Positions 27,970 to 36,016 of a DNA stretch of 48,934 bases are shown here, piece by piece. The position numbers and the translations under genes were made by a program. Positions within the stretch are counted from its first letter, which is position 1, and each line of letters opens with the position of its first letter. The DNA comes from Psychromonas marina. Lineage in GTDB: Bacteria > Pseudomonadota > Gammaproteobacteria > Enterobacterales > Psychromonadaceae. The notes below the pieces were generated by a model. That model was not told the DNA's origin. It was given only the letters and a program-made list of their open reading frames with translations, and made no database searches. The stretch spans positions 184,686 through 233,619 of the forward strand of contig NZ_BSPQ01000019.1 in the NCBI RefSeq assembly GCF_030161115.1, in the 5' to 3' direction.

Positions 27970-27998
27970 TAGACAGAAAAATTACTACCTTATATAAT
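27970..27998 (+). promoter_or_regulatory. Promoter of tRNA-Ile(CAU)
   Basis: TAGACA (27970-27975), 17-base spacer and TATAAT (27993-27998), 14 bases before the tRNA. Confidence 0.75.
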
Positions 27999-28012
27999 CG
28001 CCATACTTATTA

Positions 28013-28089
28013 GGCCCCTTAGCTCAGTTGGTTAGAGCATACGACTCATAATCGTCAGGTCCCCCGTTCAAGTCGGGGAGGGGCCACCA
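28013..28089 (+). tRNA. tRNA-Ile2 (CAU anticodon, lysidine type)
   Basis: A 77-nt tRNA with acceptor GGCCCCT/AGGGGCC, discriminator A, encoded CCA, D arm AGCTCAGTTGGTTAGAGC, anticodon loop CTCATAA (CAU) and T arm with GTTCAAG. Acceptor stem and loop agree with E. coli ileX rather than with tRNA-Met, so the anticodon C is expected to be changed to lysidine by TilS and the tRNA to read AUA. The 27-43 pair at the base of the anticodon stem appears mismatched (T-C). Confidence 0.88.
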
Positions 28090-28096
28090 CATTCTA

Positions 28097-28133
28097 GAAG
28101 CCGTAATAGATTAATTTCTATTACGGCTTTTTT
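28097..28133 (+). terminator. Terminator after tRNA-Ile
   Basis: AAGCCGTAATAGA / TCTATTACGGCTT stem followed by TTTTT. Confidence 0.93.
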
Positions 28134-28422
28134 ATGCCTGCCTATTTCTGGTCTGAACCGGAACTCAAACTAGCCTTACTTTTTATTAAACCTATCAAAA
28201 ATTAATTATTTGTTGTAACACTTTTCTATTCAACCGCTAGTTAAGCCATATTGACTTAATTCACTCATACTATTTTATTTACACTAAAGGAAATAACCAC
28301 ATCAGTTAATGACTCCTTAGCATTAACTCTTAAAAATAAATCAGAGCGTAGATTTTAGTGGACAGTGGTGACATCGGATAACCTCTCCTACACTAACAAG
28401 TTAATACTCACTGGAGAGCAAA

Positions 28423-29277
28423 ATGAAAATAGCCGTTACCGCTGCAAGTGGAGAGTTAGGCGCAAAAATCGTTCACGCGCTACTCAAGGTCTGCAATAAA
28501 GAAGATATTATCGCACTAGCCAGAACAGAGAAAAAAGCACAATCATTAGGCGTAAAGGTACGTTCAGGTGATTATGATGCACCTGAGAAACTACAGGACT
28601 CACTACAAGGCATTGATACGTTGCTTTTGGTATCTGGTAAAGAAGCACCCGAATTACGCATACAGCAGCATAGGAACGTATTGCAAGCAGCTAAAATTGC
28701 AGGTGTAAGTAAAATCGTTTATACCAGTATTCAAGGAGCGGATGAAGGTACCGCTTTTTCACCCGTTGTACAAAGTAATCGTCAGACAGAAGAAGATGTA
28801 AAAACATCTGGTATGCAATGGGTGATTGGTCGTAACGGTATCTATATTGAGCCCGATGTTGAATATATCGAGACCTACAAAAAGGCTGGTTTTATTTCAA
28901 ACTGCGCAGGGGATGGAAAATGTGGTTACGTAACCCGCAATGAGCTAGCTTATGCTTACGCACGTATGCTGCTAGAAGAGAAGCATAACGGGCAAACCTA
29001 CAATCTGCATGGCCAATCCATCACACAACAACAACTGACTGACCATCTCAGTCGTACTTTTTCGACAAACCTACGTTATACACCGTTAAGTGTTGCAGCA
29101 TATCGCCAAGATCGAATCGATGAGTTGGGGGAGTTTATGGGCATCATTATCGCCGGTATTTACCAAGGCATATATGAAGGTAAATCAGATAATGAGAGTC
29201 AATTTCACCTTGCCGCGGGAAGAGAGCACCAGTCTTGGACTGATTATTTTGATAGCCTAATAACAACAAGCAACTAA
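28423..29277 (+). CDS. NAD(P)H-binding NmrA-like oxidoreductase (QorB type)
   Basis: This 284-aa atypical short-chain dehydrogenase starts MKIAVTAASGELGAKIVHAL, with a GxxGxxG-like Rossmann motif (TAASGELG). Further features are IIALARTEKKAQ, LLLVSG, KIVYTSIQGADEG and a C-terminal substrate domain (YTPLSVAAYRQD). The set is closest to E. coli QorB/YtfG, an NADPH:quinone oxidoreductase; substrate identity is not certain. GGAGAG lies 6 bases before ATG 28423. The 289 bases between the tRNA terminator and the gene hold only its promoter region as far as I can see. Confidence 0.8.
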   Translation: MKIAVTAASGELGAKIVHALLKVCNKEDIIALARTEKKAQSLGVKVRSGDYDAPEKLQDSLQGIDTLLLVSGKEAPELRIQQHRNVLQAAKIAGVSKIVYTSIQGADEGTAFSPVVQSNRQTEEDVKTSGMQWVIGRNGIYIEPDVEYIETYKKAGFISNCAGDGKCGYVTRNELAYAYARMLLEEKHNGQTYNLHGQSITQQQLTDHLSRTFSTNLRYTPLSVAAYRQDRIDELGEFMGIIIAGIYQGIYEGKSDNESQFHLAAGREHQSWTDYFDSLITTSN

Positions 29278-29278
29278 A

Positions 29279-29449
29279 ATGTCTTTCTACTACCTCAATG
29301 GTTATTTTTATGAAGAAATAATCACTGATTGAATTGACGCGGCTTATCTTTTACCCGATAGCAATGACCCCCCTATCAGCCTTTTTTGTGCATTATCGGC
29401 GCTCACCTCAGAAATTGAGGCACAAATAGATAACTTCCCTCCTGCGTAA
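29279..29449 (+). pseudogene. Possible decayed small gene with an internal TGA
   Basis: A frame starting ATG at 29279, right after the QorB-like stop, reads MSFYYLNGYFYEEIITD, a TGA, then IDAAYLLPDSNDPPISLF and on to TAA at 29449. It would be a 56-residue protein if the TGA were once a sense codon such as TGG. No ribosome-binding site is seen and I do not recognise the family; it may be chance. Confidence 0.25.
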
Positions 29450-29512
29450 GCACATTACATATGGTTGATTTTCTTTTACAATGTGTTTCTTTTACTTAAG
29501 TAAAGATCAATT

Positions 29513-30529
29513 ATGCCAATCAAAATTGCTATTAATGGTTACGGCCGTATCGGACGCAGTATGCTGCGCGCATTGTATGAGAGTAACCGTCAAGGTGAGA
29601 TCCAAATCGTTGTGATTAACGAGCTTGCGGATCCACAATCAATTGCACATTTAACCCAATATGATTCTACACATGGACGTTTTCCATTTTCGGTACAGCT
29701 AACTGATAATAGTTTAAAAATTGAAGATGATTGCATTGATTTAGTACGTCATCAAAAAATAGAAGATTTACCCTGGGCGCAATACGACATTGATATCGTA
29801 TTCGATTGCACTGGGATATACGGAAGTAAAAGTGATGCACAAGCACATATTCAAGCAGGGGCGAAAAAAGTAATTTTCTCTCATCCTGCCGATAATGATG
29901 TTGATGCGACGGTTGTTTATGGTGTTAATCACCAACAGTTAAGCGGTGATGAAACGTTCATCTCTGGTGCTTCTTGTACCACTAATTGTATCGTCCCCGT
30001 AATCGATGCTCTAGATAGCGCATTTACAATAAAATGTGGCACCATCACGACTATCCATTCAGCAATGAATGACCAACCCGTTATTGACTCTTACCATGCC
30101 GATTTACGACGCACACGCGCAGCAAGCCAATCTATTATTCCAGTTGATACAAAGCTAGCAGCAGGTATTGGCCGAATTTTACCTAAGTTTGCGAATAAGT
30201 TTGAAGCGATTGCAGTACGTGTTCCCACTATTAACGTCACCGCAATGGATCTTAGCATTACGGTTAATCGCTACGTCACCATTGAAGATATTAATCATTG
30301 TTTGAAAATGGCTTCAGAGGGCAAGTTACAAGGAATTCTGGGTTATACCGAAGCACCACTGGTGTCGATAGACTTTAACCACGATCCACGCTCTTGCATT
30401 ATTGATGGCACACAAACACGTGTCAGCGATGGTCACTTAGTTAAAATGTTAGTGTGGTGTGATAATGAATGGGGCTTTGCTAATCGTTTATTAGATATTA
30501 GCCAACACTTAGCGAGTTTGACTAAATAA
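29513..30529 (+). CDS. epd: D-erythrose-4-phosphate dehydrogenase
   Basis: Epd oxidises erythrose 4-phosphate to 4-phosphoerythronate for pyridoxal phosphate synthesis. The 338-aa protein belongs to the GapA superfamily: NAD motif [18 protein letters not shown], catalytic SCTTNC with Cys155, and [14 protein letters not shown]. The latter replaces the GAPDH sequence HSYTNDQ-type and marks Epd. In E. coli it leads an epd-pgk-fbaA operon; here neither pgk nor fba follows, and a terminator-like hairpin stands 60 bases after the stop. Confidence 0.92.
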   Translation: MPIKIAINGYGRIGRSMLRALYESNRQGEIQIVVINELADPQSIAHLTQYDSTHGRFPFSVQLTDNSLKIEDDCIDLVRHQKIEDLPWAQYDIDIVFDCTGIYGSKSDAQAHIQAGAKKVIFSHPADNDVDATVVYGVNHQQLSGDETFISGASCTTNCIVPVIDALDSAFTIKCGTITTIHSAMNDQPVIDSYHADLRRTRAASQSIIPVDTKLAAGIGRILPKFANKFEAIAVRVPTINVTAMDLSITVNRYVTIEDINHCLKMASEGKLQGILGYTEAPLVSIDFNHDPRSCIIDGTQTRVSDGHLVKMLVWCDNEWGFANRLLDISQHLASLTK

Positions 30530-30585
30530 AGGCGGTAGAGTGTTAACGTGAGTTAGTCTTTGTTTAAGTAACTTATGTAGGGCTA

Positions 30586-30624
30586 ACATCACCGTAAACA
30601 TCAATAGTGATGTCCTCTTTTTTT
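30586..30624 (+). terminator. Probable terminator after epd
   Basis: ACATCAC / GTGATGT hairpin followed after four bases by a run of seven T. A second hairpin (AAAGCACG / CGTGCTTT) at 30639-30662 may be a backup. Confidence 0.6.
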
Positions 30625-30685
30625 ACTGTAGGTAATACAAAGCACGAATATCTCCGTGCTTTAATTAACTAAAAGAGTGATAACG

Positions 30686-30787
30686 ATGCAAGTCAGCGAT
30701 ACAAAAAATGAGTACCAAATCACCTTAAAATCCACCGTGCTGCTAGCGGATATTTTAGCTAACAATAATACTCACCTTTTTAATTAA
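30686..30787 (+). CDS. Possible small protein of 33 residues
   Basis: ATG 30686 opens a frame MQVSDTKNEYQITLKSTVLL... ending TAA at 30787, preceded by AAAGAG at about 11 bases. The composition (hydrophilic then LLADILANNN) looks like a soluble peptide. It ends 8 bases from the convergent DUF465 gene. It may be a truncated N-terminus or a chance frame. Confidence 0.3.
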   Translation: MQVSDTKNEYQITLKSTVLLADILANNNTHLFN

Positions 30788-30794
30788 TTGGTCA

Positions 30795-31037
30795 TTAACG
30801 AGCTGCAATTAAGCGTTGATATAAGGAATCTTTTAAAGATGCTCTATCAAGTTTCATTTGATGTAATGGATCATCTTCAATCGGGGCATTTTTTAGCTCA
30901 AGTTTGCGAATTTCAGTATCTAACTGATGATAACTTTTGGCATCTACCGCAAATGATTTATCACTTGTATTTAACGAGATGATTTTTTCTTTATGATTAG
31001 GAAATTCATTTAACAGAGAGTGGTCTTCACCTAGCAT
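30795..31037 (-). CDS. DUF465 (YdcH-like) family protein
   Basis: This 80-aa protein has the two-helix pattern of the YdcH/DUF465 family: HSLLNEFPNHKEKIISL, KSYHQLDTEIRKLELKN and a late MKLDRASLKDSLYQRL. Members are small coiled-coil proteins of unknown function. It has a strong ribosome-binding site (TAAGGAG, 7 bases before ATG 31037). It is a single gene; 334 bases to cysG hold an imperfect inverted repeat but no other gene that I can support. Confidence 0.8.
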   Translation of the reverse strand: MLGEDHSLLNEFPNHKEKIISLNTSDKSFAVDAKSYHQLDTEIRKLELKNAPIEDDPLHQMKLDRASLKDSLYQRLIAAR

Positions 31038-31092
31038 AATAACTCCTTAATATATTAATCAAAGCCGAATAAGGGCTAACTATTTATTAACA

Positions 31093-31167
31093 ATTATCTT
31101 AGCTAACTAGCACTATTCCCCTGCCTAATCGAGAGCAGATTTGCATAAGTTAGCTTGTTTAAGATAA
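31093..31167. repeat. Imperfect inverted repeat between the DUF465 gene and cysG
   Basis: ATTATCTTAGCTAACT (near 31094-31109) pairs with AGTTAGCTTGTTTAAGATAAT (near 31147-31167), the right arm carrying a five-base insertion. The arms are about 38 bases apart. Purpose unknown. Confidence 0.5.
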
Positions 31168-31371
31168 TAAACCTTTAGTGTAGATTAAAAAGTGACCAAG
31201 GACTTATATCGTTGCTGCTAAAATAGAAAATAGCATCCAAGGCGCCTTTCTTATAGCTTGGCTAAAATTATTATTAAGAAGTCAAACAAGGGAGAAAATA
31301 TTTTGACAGGGGACATGAAGCGCTAAAGCAAACAAAATGAGCTCACTTTAACGCTTATATTACAGGCGCTG

Positions 31372-32790
31372 TTAGGCCAAATTAACCAAAAAAGGGTCAC
31401 GAGTAAGTTTATGGCTATGCTCAGGGTTATACCAAGCTAATTTGTCCGCTAAACTCACTACCTCACCAATAATCATCAACGTAGGGCCTTTTAAACCACC
31501 ACCCAATTGAGTTAGTTCAGAGAGTTTACCAATCACAACATGTTGGTCAGAGGTCGTGCCTTTATTAATCAGTGCAACAGGCGTATCTTCACCACGACCA
31601 TACTGTAGTAACTGTGCTTGTATCTCTTCTGCCTGTATGAGTCCCATATAAACGACTAAAGTCTGATTTTTACTCGCTAATGCCTGCCAGTTAAGCTCTT
31701 TACCATCCTGTTTTCGATGCCCTGTTACAAAGGTCACTGATTGCGCATAATCACGATGTGTTAACGGAATACCTGCATAAGCACTACAACCTGATGCCGC
31801 CGTAATACCCGGTACCACTTGAAAATCCACATTCGATTCAACCAACTCTTCCAGCTCTTCACCACCACGACCAAAGATAAACGAATCACCACCTTTTAAA
31901 CGCACCACTTTTTTGCCTTGCTGTGCAAATTCCACCAGCATTTGGTTGGTACGCGACTGCGCAACTTCATGATTGCCTGCCTCTTTACCGACGGAAATAA
32001 GGTCAGCATCGCGACGTACAAGGTCTAAAATTTCAGAGGAAACTAGGCGATCATATAACACTACATCTGCCTGTTGCATAAGTTGTAGTGCTTTTAATGT
32101 TAATAATGAAGGGTCACCAGGGCCTGCGCCCACTAGAGCTACATCACCTTTCGTTACCTCTTCAGTCAAACTACGTTCCATTAAAGCAATCGCATCTTGT
32201 GTCTGACCTTTTTGTAACAGTCGTCCTAGCTGCCCATTACCAAAAAGTTTTTCCCAATAACGACGGCGCAAAGAGACACTTTTAATCGCTTTTTTTACAT
32301 GGTGACGAAACTCACCAGAGATTGTTGCTAAACGACCAATATGCATTGGTAATAATGCTTCTAACCTTTCACGAATTAAACGCGCTAAAACAGGTGCTTT
32401 ACCACCACTTGAGATGGCAACGATAATAGGAGAGCGATCCACGATAGAGGGCATAATAAAGCTTGAAAGCGTTGGGTCATCCACCACATTTACCATCTGT
32501 TGGCGGCTATTTGCACTTTCAGCAACTTGCTTGTTGACGTCTTTTTGGTTTGTTGCAGCAATCACTAACCACTTATCGTCTAATAATGACTCGCTAAAGC
32601 TACCTTGTATTATTTTGATCTGTCCTACATCAGCTTTTTCCTGCAGCTTGGCATGGAATGCCAGTGAACAAACCGTGACATTTGCACCCGCTTTTAATAA
32701 AAGATGCACTTTACGAAGCGCAATCTCTCCACCACCAATAACAAGACAAGGGCGGTTTTCTAGTTTGGTAAAAATAGGTAAATAATCCAT
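31372..32790 (-). CDS. cysG: Siroheme synthase CysG
   Basis: CysG makes siroheme, the cofactor of sulfite and nitrite reductases, from uroporphyrinogen III. The 472-aa fusion has an N-terminal dehydrogenase/ferrochelatase part (about 1-205; NAD motif CLVIGGGEIALRKVHLLL, DDPTLSSFIMPSIVDR) and a C-terminal SAM methyltransferase part (about 215-455; VALVGAGPGDPSLLTLKA, VRLKGGDSFIFGRGGEE, VVPGITAASGCSAYAGIPLTHR). It has full E. coli-like length; no cysteine-biosynthesis genes lie beside it. Confidence 0.96.
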   Translation of the reverse strand: MDYLPIFTKLENRPCLVIGGGEIALRKVHLLLKAGANVTVCSLAFHAKLQEKADVGQIKIIQGSFSESLLDDKWLVIAATNQKDVNKQVAESANSRQQMVNVVDDPTLSSFIMPSIVDRSPIIVAISSGGKAPVLARLIRERLEALLPMHIGRLATISGEFRHHVKKAIKSVSLRRRYWEKLFGNGQLGRLLQKGQTQDAIALMERSLTEEVTKGDVALVGAGPGDPSLLTLKALQLMQQADVVLYDRLVSSEILDLVRRDADLISVGKEAGNHEVAQSRTNQMLVEFAQQGKKVVRLKGGDSFIFGRGGEELEELVESNVDFQVVPGITAASGCSAYAGIPLTHRDYAQSVTFVTGHRKQDGKELNWQALASKNQTLVVYMGLIQAEEIQAQLLQYGRGEDTPVALINKGTTSDQHVVIGKLSELTQLGGGLKGPTLMIIGEVVSLADKLAWYNPEHSHKLTRDPFLVNLA

Positions 32791-32931
32791 ATTGACGCCT
32801 AATTAATATTGAGAGCGGACACTATAAAGAAATATGGAAAGGAGTTAAAACACTAAAATTTATTTTCTGTTAATTTTTTTTCGCCATATCACCTAATTAT
32901 TTATAACAATCTACTCATAAAATATAGACCT

Positions 32932-32957
32932 AAAAAAACCAGCCTAAGCTGGTTTTT
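32932..32957 (-). terminator. Terminator after mdh
   Basis: AAAAACCAGC / GCTGGTTTTT hairpin; the minus strand ends in a run of seven T. Confidence 0.9.
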
Positions 32958-32979
32958 AAATGGAGGGTAAAATTATTGA

Positions 32980-33921
32980 CTAGTTGTTGGCTACAAAATC
33001 AATACCTAGCTGTATATCATTATGTAAAACCTCTAACATTTCCTCTTTTTTCTTCTCTTCGAATTCACTCAATTCACCAAAAGGTAAGACACGTTCAATA
33101 CCATTTATCCCCAATAAAAGAGGCTGAGTGAAGAAAGGTGAACATGAGTTACCGCCATCTACATAAGCATTTTGTATAATGCCTTGTTTACCTAATAATG
33201 CTTGTACTAAACGAACACCAAAAACTGACGCAGCACGAGCCATTGAGAGTGTTGCTGATCCTCCACCGGCTTTTGCGTTTACTACTTCAGTACCTGCATT
33301 TTGAATACGTTCAGTAAGGTCAATCACCTCTTGATCAGTAAATGCAACACCCTGGACCTGTGAAAGAACAGGAAGAATCGTTGTCCCACTATGACCACCG
33401 ATTACATTTACGCGAACATGCTCTGCAGGTAACCCTTTCAGGTCAGCAATAAACTCTTCAGCGCGAATAACATCAAGTGTCGTAATACCAAACAGTTTAT
33501 TTTTGTTGTAAACACCGGCAGCTTTTAACACTTCCGCTGCAATTGCAACAGTGGTATTGACCGGGTTAGTAATAATACCAATACAAGCTTCTGGCGCTAC
33601 TTTTGCAACAACCCCAACTAAGTTCTTGATGATGCCAGCATTAATATTGAAAAGATCACTACGGTCCATACCTGGTTTACGAGCCACACCAGCAGAAATT
33701 AGTACCACATCGGCACCTTCAAGTGCAGGTGTTGCATCATCACCACCGAAGCCAGTTACTTTAACGCTCGTTGGAATGTGACTAAGATCTTTTGCGACAC
33801 CCGGCGTAACAGGTGCTACGTCATATAGTGATAACTCTGAGTTTTCAGGAAGATCTAATTTTAATAATAGAGCTAGGGCTTGACCAATACCACCAGCGGC
33901 ACCAAGAACTGCAACTTTCAT
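32980..33921 (-). CDS. mdh: Malate dehydrogenase
   Basis: Mdh interconverts malate and oxaloacetate with NAD in the TCA cycle. The 313-aa protein (E. coli 312) has the NAD motif [19 protein letters not shown], the mobile loop [23 protein letters not shown], the catalytic His in [12 protein letters not shown] and the substrate arginines. It carries its own terminator, and the mdh/argR neighbourhood is conserved, though here a binding-protein gene is placed between them. Confidence 0.97.
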   Translation of the reverse strand: MKVAVLGAAGGIGQALALLLKLDLPENSELSLYDVAPVTPGVAKDLSHIPTSVKVTGFGGDDATPALEGADVVLISAGVARKPGMDRSDLFNINAGIIKNLVGVVAKVAPEACIGIITNPVNTTVAIAAEVLKAAGVYNKNKLFGITTLDVIRAEEFIADLKGLPAEHVRVNVIGGHSGTTILPVLSQVQGVAFTDQEVIDLTERIQNAGTEVVNAKAGGGSATLSMARAASVFGVRLVQALLGKQGIIQNAYVDGGNSCSPFFTQPLLLGINGIERVLPFGELSEFEEKKKEEMLEVLHNDIQLGIDFVANN

Positions 33922-34103
33922 AACACACTCCGAAATAGTTATTTAACATGACAATAAGACAACATGAAAATATCTTAATCTAAATTAAAAACATGTGTAA
34001 AAAATGTTAAATAAATGTGATCGATGTTGAGGGTGCTAATAAATTAGTATGAGTAAGATCGACTTGTATCGTGTGCTATCATTTTGTGTATGCTGCTAGG
34101 GGA

Positions 34104-34868
34104 TTAATCACTAAAATATTGGCTAAATATTTGTTGATAGGTCCCCTCTTTATGTATCGTTTCTAAACCATAATTAAGACGCTCTAATAATGCAGTATTA
34201 CCTTTTTTAACTGCAATACCATACCCCTCAGAAAAAGCGTCTAAAAATACAGTTTCAGTTTGTTTCACTGAAAATTTAAAGCTGTTTTTTTCCTGCAATA
34301 AAAAATCCTCAACCACAGCTTGGTCCGCAAATACAACATCTATTTTCCCATGACTTAAATCTAAAAAGGCTTCAGATGAAGAGGCGTAAGCGATAATAAA
34401 GCTATCTATTTTTGCGTGCTTAATTAAATAGTCATGATTTGAAGAGTCTGATTGAACACCAATAAATTTTCCAGAGATAGAAAACTGCTCTTTTGATTTT
34501 ATTGCACTTAAAAAAACCGGGGGAGATTGATAATAACTGTCCGAAAAATCAACTTTCTCTTTACGCTCAGCAGTGATATCAAGCGCGGCAATCGCCGCAT
34601 CAAATCGCCCGAACTGCAATGTCAGCAACAGGCTATCGAAACTTTGATTGTGAAATTTACAGGTTAAATTTGCAACACGGCATACTGCATTGGCGACATC
34701 AATATCAAAGCCTTGCATCTCACTTGCATCATCTAAATATTCAAAAGGGTAATAATTTGCCTCAGTAACAAAGTTTACCGACATATTTTCACTGGTATCG
34801 ACAGCAGATGAATGCTGAGAACAAACCAACAATAATGCAATACTGCCACTTCGAAAAAATATCTTCAT
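34104..34868 (-). CDS. Periplasmic amino-acid-binding protein, probably arginine (ArtI/ArtJ type)
   Basis: From ATG 34868 the 254-aa product has a signal peptide (MKIFFRSGSIALLLVCSQHSSA) and the SBP_bac_3 fold: NYYPFEYLDDASEMQGFDIDVANAVC, DAAIAALDITAERKEKVDFS and YGIAVKKGNTALLERLN. These are solute receptors for polar amino-acid ABC importers. No permease or ATPase genes are adjacent. An ARG box 65 bases upstream and the divergent argR suggest arginine as ligand and ArgR repression; the ligand is inferred. An upstream in-frame start (34949) would place the signal peptide internally and overlap the ARG box. Confidence 0.8.
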   Translation of the reverse strand: MKIFFRSGSIALLLVCSQHSSAVDTSENMSVNFVTEANYYPFEYLDDASEMQGFDIDVANAVCRVANLTCKFHNQSFDSLLLTLQFGRFDAAIAALDITAERKEKVDFSDSYYQSPPVFLSAIKSKEQFSISGKFIGVQSDSSNHDYLIKHAKIDSFIIAYASSSEAFLDLSHGKIDVVFADQAVVEDFLLQEKNSFKFSVKQTETVFLDAFSEGYGIAVKKGNTALLERLNYGLETIHKEGTYQQIFSQYFSD

Positions 34869-34932
34869 CTCACTACCTATAGAATAACTATAACGTTGAT
34901 AATTGACTGACAAAAAAGGTGCTTTATATAAA

Positions 34933-34950
34933 AATGAATAGTTATGCATT
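34933..34950. promoter_or_regulatory. ARG box (ArgR operator)
   Basis: AATGAATAGTTATGCATT fits the 18-bp ArgR consensus wnTGAATwwwwATTCAnw with two deviations. It lies in the intergenic region between the binding-protein gene and argR, so it could serve both. Confidence 0.65.
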
Positions 34951-34987
34951 TGTTTTGCAAATTAACCTATTGTAAATAAGATAAGAT

Positions 34988-35008
34988 TAATTATGATAAG
35001 CATAATTA
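34988..35008. promoter_or_regulatory. Perfect palindrome before argR
   Basis: TAATTATG-ATAAG-CATAATTA, two 8-base arms with a 5-base spacer, ending 19 bases before the argR ATG. It is ARG-box-like in composition but off consensus; it may be a second, weaker operator for autoregulation. Confidence 0.4.
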
Positions 35009-35027
35009 CTTTACAGAGTTATATTAT

Positions 35028-35480
35028 ATGAAACATTCGACTGATTTGATGGATTTTTTTAAAACCTTATTAAAAAAAGAGCGCTTAAGCTCACAAGGTG
35101 AAATAGTTGATGCCTTGCAAGAGGCTGGTTTTCATAATATTAACCAATCTAAAGTCTCACGCATGCTAAGTAAATCGGGCGCAGTGAGAACACGTAACGC
35201 AAAACGTGAGATGGTTTATTGTTTACCAGCAGAACTAGGTATCCCGACAACAAGTAGCCCGCTTAAAAATCTTGTTGTTGATATCGACTGTAACGATAGC
35301 TTAATTGTTATCCGAACGAGTCCAGGTGCAGCGCAGTTAATTGCTCGTATGCTTGACTCAATTGGAAAAACTGAAGGTATTTTAGGTACTATCGCAGGTG
35401 ATGACACTATTTTTATCACTCCCACCGATTGCCAGCAAATCGATAAAACGTTACAAGTAGTACAGCAACTTTTTAGCTAA
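35028..35480 (+). CDS. argR: Arginine repressor
   Basis: ArgR is the hexameric, arginine-activated regulator of arginine metabolism and XerCD recombination accessory factor. The 150-aa protein has the winged helix-turn-helix with the [21 protein letters not shown] segment (about 43-63) and the C-terminal oligomerisation/arginine domain with [14 protein letters not shown] and [13 protein letters not shown] (about 103-136). The length is near the E. coli value (156). It is divergent from the binding-protein gene across the ARG box region. Confidence 0.96.
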   Translation: MKHSTDLMDFFKTLLKKERLSSQGEIVDALQEAGFHNINQSKVSRMLSKSGAVRTRNAKREMVYCLPAELGIPTTSSPLKNLVVDIDCNDSLIVIRTSPGAAQLIARMLDSIGKTEGILGTIAGDDTIFITPTDCQQIDKTLQVVQQLFS

Positions 35481-35588
35481 CCTTCCTGATAACCCGAGAC
35501 TAATTGCAGATAAACCGCTCGATAAAAACTTGGTGAGATTGGTATAAAAAACTACACTCAAATTAGAATGAGTCTATTAAGGTTTTTT

Positions 35589-35960
35589 ATGAAAAGAACA
35601 ACTGCTTTTACATTAGTTGAACTGCTCGTTGCCATCGCTATTATCGGAGTGATAAGCAGTATTGCTTACCCATCGTATCAATCTTACATGCTTGATACAC
35701 GTCGCGCTGAAGCAAAAACAGAACTTATCAAGGCACAGCTAAAACAAACCAGCTTGCATATATTAAACCCAAGCTACTCCAACAGTGAAATTGAGCTTGG
35801 GTTTGCTAATAGTGAGTATTATACATTCACTGTTATTTCAGCAGGCACTACCACCTATTCATTACAAGCAGTTGCCAAAGGAAGCCAGCTTAACGATAGT
35901 GGCTGCACCACCTTAACAACCGATCAAGACAGCAACTTCACCCCATCCTCTTGCTGGTAA
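35589..35960 (+). CDS. Type IV pilin-like protein (PilE type)
   Basis: From ATG 35589 the 123-aa prepilin has a short basic leader (MKRTTA), the FTLVELLVAIAIIGVISSIAYPSYQ N-terminal helix region and a C-terminal disulfide loop (SGCTTLTTDQDSNFTPSSCW), as in minor pilin PilE. The residue before the cleavage Phe is Ala, not the usual Gly, which prepilin peptidase tolerates less well. The Glu at mature position 5 is present. No other pilus genes are nearby. TTAAGG precedes the ATG. Confidence 0.85.
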   Translation: MKRTTAFTLVELLVAIAIIGVISSIAYPSYQSYMLDTRRAEAKTELIKAQLKQTSLHILNPSYSNSEIELGFANSEYYTFTVISAGTTTYSLQAVAKGSQLNDSGCTTLTTDQDSNFTPSSCW

Positions 35961-36016
35961 CTTAAATAACCTTAATAATGGATAAGCAAAACCCAGAACT
36001 AAGGTTAAATAGATAG

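Noticed and set aside
28013..28089. tRNA-Met for the CAU anticodon
   Set aside because: Acceptor stem GGCCCCT/AGGGGCC and the D-arm match E. coli tRNA-Ile2 (ileX), not elongator or initiator tRNA-Met.
35481..35588. Sigma54 promoter before the pilin gene
   Set aside because: The TTGG...ATTGGTA stretch lacks the GG/GC pair at the required -24/-12 spacing.
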